DNA from: Candidatus Kuenenia stuttgartensis
GTDB taxonomy: Bacteria; Planctomycetota; Planctomycetia; Planctomycetales; Planctomycetaceae
Reading direction: 5' to 3'
Assembly: GCA_945904015.1 (NCBI GenBank)
Contig: CAMDPK010000031.1
Span: 1 to 50,469 of the forward strand
Length of the DNA stretch: 50,469 nt
Positions 47,133 through 50,469 of the stretch are shown one piece after another. A model generated the notes under the pieces. It saw only the letters and a list, made by a program, of their open reading frames with translations, was not told the origin of the DNA and did no database searches. How positions within the stretch are numbered: the first letter of the stretch is position 1; every line of letters starts with the position of its first letter. A program made the translations under genes and the position numbers.

Positions 47133-48140
47133 ATGCACGCCACCGCGTTTCTGAAAGCTCCGCAAACCAGCCCCACCGGTGCGATCGTCGTGCTGTCGGG
47201 TGACGAGCGGTCGTTGAAGCTCGATGCGCTGGCCGCGCTCATGCCACTGGTCTGCGGCGATGGCTCGGACGACTCCACCGCGACGAAGTTCGACGGCAAG
47301 GAATGCGATTGGAAAAGTGTCCGAGACGAACTGCTGACCGTGTCGATGTTCGGCGACCGACGAGTCGTCTTAGTCGAGGATGCGGACGACTTCGTGTCGG
47401 AGCACCGGCCGACCCTCGAAAAATACTTGGAGAAGCCCTCCAAGAAATCGCTGCTCGTGCTGGATATCGGCTCGTTCCCCAAGACGACAAAGCTGTTCAA
47501 GGCCGTCGATAAACTCGGCCTGTTGATTGAATGCACCGAGCTGAAGGGGGCCGAACTCACCCGCTGGATTCAAACGACCGTCAAAGAGCGATTCGGCAAG
47601 CAGATCACTCGCGACGCCGCGACGCTGCTGCCGGAGATGGCGGGGACGCATCTGGGCCTGCTCGATCAAGAGCTCGAAAAGGTCGCGGCCTATGCGGGCG
47701 AACGACCGCAGATCGACAGCGAAGACATCCGCAAAGTCGTCGGTGGCTGGAAGGCTGAGACGACGTGGGTCATGCTCGATGCCCTTCGCGACGGGAACCT
47801 CGGATTCGCACTGACGAACTTGGACAAGCTCCTGACCTCCGGCGAGCCGGCTTTGAAACTCTTGGGTGGCATCGCCTTCACCTTCCGCAAGCTGGCCATC
47901 GCGACGGAACTGTCGCGACAAGGAATGCCACTCTCGAACGCACTGAAACAAGCGGGAGTCTTTCCCTACCAAGTCGCCGCAGCGGAAAACTACCTGCGCC
48001 GCATCGGCCGCCCCAACGCCGAACAGATTTCGCGCTGGCTGCTCGAAACGGACCTCAACCTCAAAGGGGGCCTGCGAACGGCCGAGCGACTGCTGCTCGA
48101 ACAACTCTTCCTGCAACTCAGCGGCAAGCTGGCGGGATGA
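47133..48140 (+). CDS. holA: DNA polymerase III delta subunit
   Basis: 335 aa. The clamp-loader wrench subunit opens the beta clamp. GAIVVLSGDERSLKLDALAAL is the N-terminal AAA+-like region without a usable Walker A, as in other delta subunits. CDWKSVRDELLTVSMFGDRRVVLVEDADDFV is the segment that contacts the clamp; GLLDQELEKVAAYAG and LKLLGGIAFTFRKL, NLKGGLRTAERLLLEQL belong to the collar. It is divergent from the phosphohexomutase-like gene. No Shine-Dalgarno is seen before the ATG, but the N-terminus fits the family. Confidence 0.93.
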   Translation: MHATAFLKAPQTSPTGAIVVLSGDERSLKLDALAALMPLVCGDGSDDSTATKFDGKECDWKSVRDELLTVSMFGDRRVVLVEDADDFVSEHRPTLEKYLEKPSKKSLLVLDIGSFPKTTKLFKAVDKLGLLIECTELKGAELTRWIQTTVKERFGKQITRDAATLLPEMAGTHLGLLDQELEKVAAYAGERPQIDSEDIRKVVGGWKAETTWVMLDALRDGNLGFALTNLDKLLTSGEPALKLLGGIAFTFRKLAIATELSRQGMPLSNALKQAGVFPYQVAAAENYLRRIGRPNAEQISRWLLETDLNLKGGLRTAERLLLEQLFLQLSGKLAG

Positions 48141-48161
48141 TGAATGAAGATGCCGCAATGC

Positions 48162-48267
48162 AGTGCAAAGTGACAAGTGCAAAGTGCAAACTGCAAAATC
48201 ACGAGAACCGCACATGTGATTGTTCGACCATTTTTCACTTTGCACTCTGCACTCGTCACTTTGCACT
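48162..48267. repeat. Long imperfect inverted repeat of AGTGCAAAG units
   Basis: 48162-48196 is complementary to 48233-48267 with about four mismatches in 35. Each arm is built from short tandem AGTGCAAAGTG-like units, so it is a repeat in both senses. It lies between holA and the CPBP protease gene, both on the plus strand. Frames through it give sequences such as RVQSDECRVQS and are not genes. Confidence 0.8.
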
Positions 48268-48322
48268 CTCAATCAGGCGGCGCAAACGGCACCGTCGGCC
48301 TCAACGAGACAAGAGGTAAGAA

Positions 48323-49051
48323 ATGAACGATGAGCCATCCTCCGCATCTTGCGCCGACCGAGTCGCCCTGCTCTTCGCGCTCACGTTTCCATCGTTCTTG
48401 ACGTGGGTCTATTTCATCTTGCTGGCGGAATCCGCAGCCGCACCGCAACTCGCAGCCAAGTCGATTGGCATGGTGATTCAGATTGGCTTCCCGATGTTCT
48501 GGGTCGTCTGTGTGCAGAAACAGCGACTGAGTTGGTCGCGGCCCAAACGGGACGGCCTGCTCATTGGCGGATTGCTCGGCCTCGCCATCGTGGCCGCGAT
48601 GTTCGGAGCGTATCACCTCTGGCTGAAACCGAGTGGCGCGTTCGATTCCGCAGCCCCGGCGGTTCGCGAGAAGATCAAAGGCATGGGCATCGACTCGACC
48701 GCGAAGTTCGCCGCGCTGTCGGTGTTCTATGCCGTGCTGCACTCGCTGTTGGAGGAGTATTACTGGCGCTGGTTCGTCTTCGCCCAACTTCGCCGCGTGA
48801 CGGCGCTCGGCCCGGCGATCGGGATTTCCGCCCTCGGCTTCATGGCTCACCATGTGATCGTGCTGTCGGTCTTTTTCGGCTGGGGTTCGTTCCTGAGCCT
48901 GTTCTTCTCGCTGGGCGTGGCGGTCGGCGGAGTCGCTTGGGCGTGGCTCTATCACCACAGCCGCTCCCTCTTCGGCCCGTGGCTCAGCCACGCGTTGGTG
49001 GATGCGGGAATTTTCTTGGTCGGATTCGAGATCGTGAAATCCGCGTGGTGA
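48323..49051 (+). CDS. CPBP-family intramembrane metalloprotease
   Basis: 242 aa with six to eight membrane helices. The CPBP/Abi motifs are present: LHSLLEEYYWRWFVF (EExxxR-type, Glu-Glu and Arg), GFMAHHVIVL (His) and LSHALVDAGIF (His). This membrane protease family cleaves or processes membrane proteins; some members modify prenylated substrates and others give self-immunity to bacteriocins. No bacteriocin genes are near, so the role is unknown. It follows holA by 182 bases with a repeat in between, and AAGAGGTAAGAA precedes the ATG. Confidence 0.9.
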   Translation: MNDEPSSASCADRVALLFALTFPSFLTWVYFILLAESAAAPQLAAKSIGMVIQIGFPMFWVVCVQKQRLSWSRPKRDGLLIGGLLGLAIVAAMFGAYHLWLKPSGAFDSAAPAVREKIKGMGIDSTAKFAALSVFYAVLHSLLEEYYWRWFVFAQLRRVTALGPAIGISALGFMAHHVIVLSVFFGWGSFLSLFFSLGVAVGGVAWAWLYHHSRSLFGPWLSHALVDAGIFLVGFEIVKSAW

Positions 49052-49077
49052 AGCGATAACTGTGCGCACACGATTGG

Positions 49078-49106
49078 GTGGCACAGGTTTGAAAAACCTG
49101 TGTGCC
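49078..49106 (+). terminator. Hairpin after the CPBP gene
   Basis: GGCACAGGTTT (49080-49090) pairs with AAACCTGTG-TGCC (49094-49106) apart from a two-base bulge, with a small GAA loop. It starts GTGG like the family B elements. It lies 27 bases after the stop and has no clear T-run. Confidence 0.55.
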
Positions 49107-49242
49107 GAAGGCATTGGAAACTTTGAACCCGCGCGGAATCAGGATGTTGCCGTGCGATGAAATTGATAGCCTGCTTCCGGTTTCACTCTTACCATTGATA
49201 TGCACACATTGGATTCACTTGCTCTTTCGTCCGGACAAATCC

Positions 49243-50235
49243 ATGAGCGTGCTTGACGAACTAAACGCACTCCCCTCTTCGGAACGATATTCTCGCCTCG
49301 GACATCGCGGTACTCGCGATGCGTTGGTTTCACTCGGCACTCAATCGGGTCTCGCGTGGCTCGAAGAACACATCGAGTCACCCATTTATCCTGAATGGGG
49401 CTGGGCACTTTACGCATTCAAACCTGAATGGGCGATTCTCGATCGGTGGATTCGACTCAGCAAACTGCACGCCCTTGCGGCCATTGACGCACTCCTCATG
49501 TTCGGCCCGGATCCACATTTCGACGATGACAAGAAACCTGAATTGCCGATAGGAGCCAATCCCCAACTGATCGACAACGCCATCAACTTTGCGTTGGAGC
49601 ATTACGGCAATCCACGATTGAAAGATGCCGCCAAGAGAATCCGCCAATTTTGGCCTGTCGGTCGGCGGCCACGACATTCGGTCAGCATTCCAACCGCCGT
49701 CCGAGAGTTTGCCGCCACGTTGTTCTGTAATGACCCTGATCTCATGAGAGATTGGATAAAGATGCTGGAGACGGCAATCACTCCACCGCAGAACATAAAT
49801 GATCTTTGGCAATCACTTTTGCAATTCGGAGACCGCAAAAACGTCGTTGCTATCATCGACTGGAAAGAGTTCCCCATCGACATTATCGAAAGTCTGCGTC
49901 ACCTTCGGTCGGCAGCGGGGCTTCCGATTCTCTGGCAGGAGTATTCCGAGTACGCCAATGAAAACGAGAATCTCCTTCGCGACATCGCCACTCAAATCGA
50001 AGGCACTGGCCGGTCTCTTGTTTCGCTTGACACTGGCGGCGATTCCTACGCTCTAACTTTTATCGCACGCGATACCATCCCAGCGCTGGAGTCTTTGATT
50101 GCACCTGTCCTCGACCAACCTCACTGCATACAGCAATTTGAAAAGTCACCCACAGCACCGCATGCCAACCGCATCCACCGAAGCAGCCGATCCGTCGCGG
50201 ATTTCATACAGCGTCTCTTTGCTGCGTTCCGGTGA
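49243..50235 (+). CDS. Unknown soluble protein
   Basis: 330 aa from MSVLDELNALPSSERYS; a longer frame from 49102 has no supporting signal. It has no membrane segment or signal peptide. The sequence looks alpha-helical and repeat-like (WLEEHIESPIYPEWGWALYAFKPEWAILDRWIRLSKLHALAAIDALL, then FALEHYGNPRLKDAAKRIRQFW), with a second part having ALTFIARDTIPALESLIAPVL. I recognise no family. Its codon use is visibly less GC-biased at third positions than its neighbours, which hints at later acquisition. The upstream gap (49107-49242) holds no promoter I can defend. Confidence 0.7.
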   Translation: MSVLDELNALPSSERYSRLGHRGTRDALVSLGTQSGLAWLEEHIESPIYPEWGWALYAFKPEWAILDRWIRLSKLHALAAIDALLMFGPDPHFDDDKKPELPIGANPQLIDNAINFALEHYGNPRLKDAAKRIRQFWPVGRRPRHSVSIPTAVREFAATLFCNDPDLMRDWIKMLETAITPPQNINDLWQSLLQFGDRKNVVAIIDWKEFPIDIIESLRHLRSAAGLPILWQEYSEYANENENLLRDIATQIEGTGRSLVSLDTGGDSYALTFIARDTIPALESLIAPVLDQPHCIQQFEKSPTAPHANRIHRSSRSVADFIQRLFAAFR

Positions 50236-50259
50236 TGCGGTGTTGTTAGTTCACACGCC

Positions 50260-50469
50260 CTAATCCGCAAACAGCGGCCGGTACTTCTTGGACGAGTACA
50301 GCCGGAAGTGGACGTCGCGAAGATACTCGTAGGGGCCGTCTTGGCGGATGCTGTCCACGAGCGAGGCGATCTGCAATTGCGAGCGGTACGCTTCGATGCT
50401 CCGCAGCTTGTGTTGAAAGACATCGTCGTTGCCGCGGACTTCCAGATTCGGAGCGTCGGCGAAGTCGCA
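50260..50469 (-). CDS. C-terminal end of a gene cut by the window edge (possible PIG-L deacetylase)
   Basis: Reading the minus strand from the window edge gives 69 codons in one open frame (CDFADAPNLEVRG... to ...YRPLFAD) ending in TAG. Coding bias is strong and no stop interrupts it. The segment VFQHKLRSIEAYRSQLQIASLVDSIRQ, followed by EYLRDVHFRLYSS, resembles the C-terminal helix and tail of LmbE/PIG-L N-acetylglucosaminyl deacetylases, in which a KxxAxxxHxSQ-like helix is common. The start and catalytic HPDD motif would lie outside the window, so the family call is tentative. Confidence 0.55.
   Translation of the reverse strand, partial: CDFADAPNLEVRGNDDVFQHKLRSIEAYRSQLQIASLVDSIRQDGPYEYLRDVHFRLYSSKKYRPLFAD

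Noticed and set aside
48323..50235. Bacteriocin or lantibiotic locus around the CPBP protease
   Set aside because: No precursor peptide, modification enzyme or ABC exporter is nearby; holA upstream is a housekeeping gene.

Overview
The window reads as chromosomal DNA of a planctomycete (phylum Planctomycetota, probably Planctomycetaceae or close to it). The evidence is lineage-typical families: a DUF1549/DUF1553 (PSCyt/PSD) cytochrome followed by a DUF1501 protein, a DUF1559 protein, an N-terminal LExRxLL-type export motif on an RTX protein, a BamA-like Omp85 protein with a lipobox, and a cytoplasmic-type Ser/Thr kinase. GC content is high, genes are on both strands, and no phage, integrase, transposase or CRISPR array was seen.

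Layout. 1-9.2 kb: tRNA-Val(CAC), a GT2 glycosyltransferase, a short pheT, a small MORN/YwqK-like protein, an L-2-hydroxyglutarate oxidase-like flavoprotein, an RlmI-type 23S rRNA methyltransferase, a secreted RTX protein with a metalloprotease-like HExGH site, and an AhpD-like protein. 9.2-15 kb: a sialate O-acetylesterase divergent from the DUF1549/1553-DUF1501 pair, which suggests export-dependent polysaccharide use. 15.2-18.1 kb: a PAS histidine kinase, a small membrane-anchored protein and a transglutaminase-like protein. 18.2-20.7 kb: a two-gene M16 peptidase with complementary subunits. 20.8-26.5 kb: BamA-like protein, single-domain response regulator, enolase-superfamily enzyme, PhoB-like regulator. 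26.7-30.1 kb: amino-acid permease translationally overlapped with a DUF1559 protein, and an unknown coiled-coil protein.

30.2-36.8 kb holds the most interesting block: an Fe-S assembly cluster, sufR-(nuoB)-sufC-sufB-NUDIX-sufD-Rieske/SufT. It has a perfect palindrome over a good promoter ahead of sufR, a lone complex I subunit gene, a NUDIX hydrolase whose stop overlaps the sufD start, a Rieske domain fused to a SufT (MIP18) domain, and long hairpins in three of its gaps. sufS and a SufE/SufU partner are not in the window.

36.9-50.5 kb: a GH63-like glycosidase, PfkB kinase with a thioredoxin-like lipoprotein, a YVTN/di-haem cytochrome, a cyclic-nucleotide-binding Ser/Thr kinase, a phosphohexomutase homologue with its catalytic serine replaced, holA, a CPBP protease, an unknown protein and the 3' end of another gene.

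The intergenic spaces carry a striking set of long inverted repeats (arms mostly 13-25 bp). They fall into several sequence families, many with GTAG or GTGG at the left end and CTAC or CCAC at the right. They sit mostly at gene 3' ends and give rise to spurious small ORFs.
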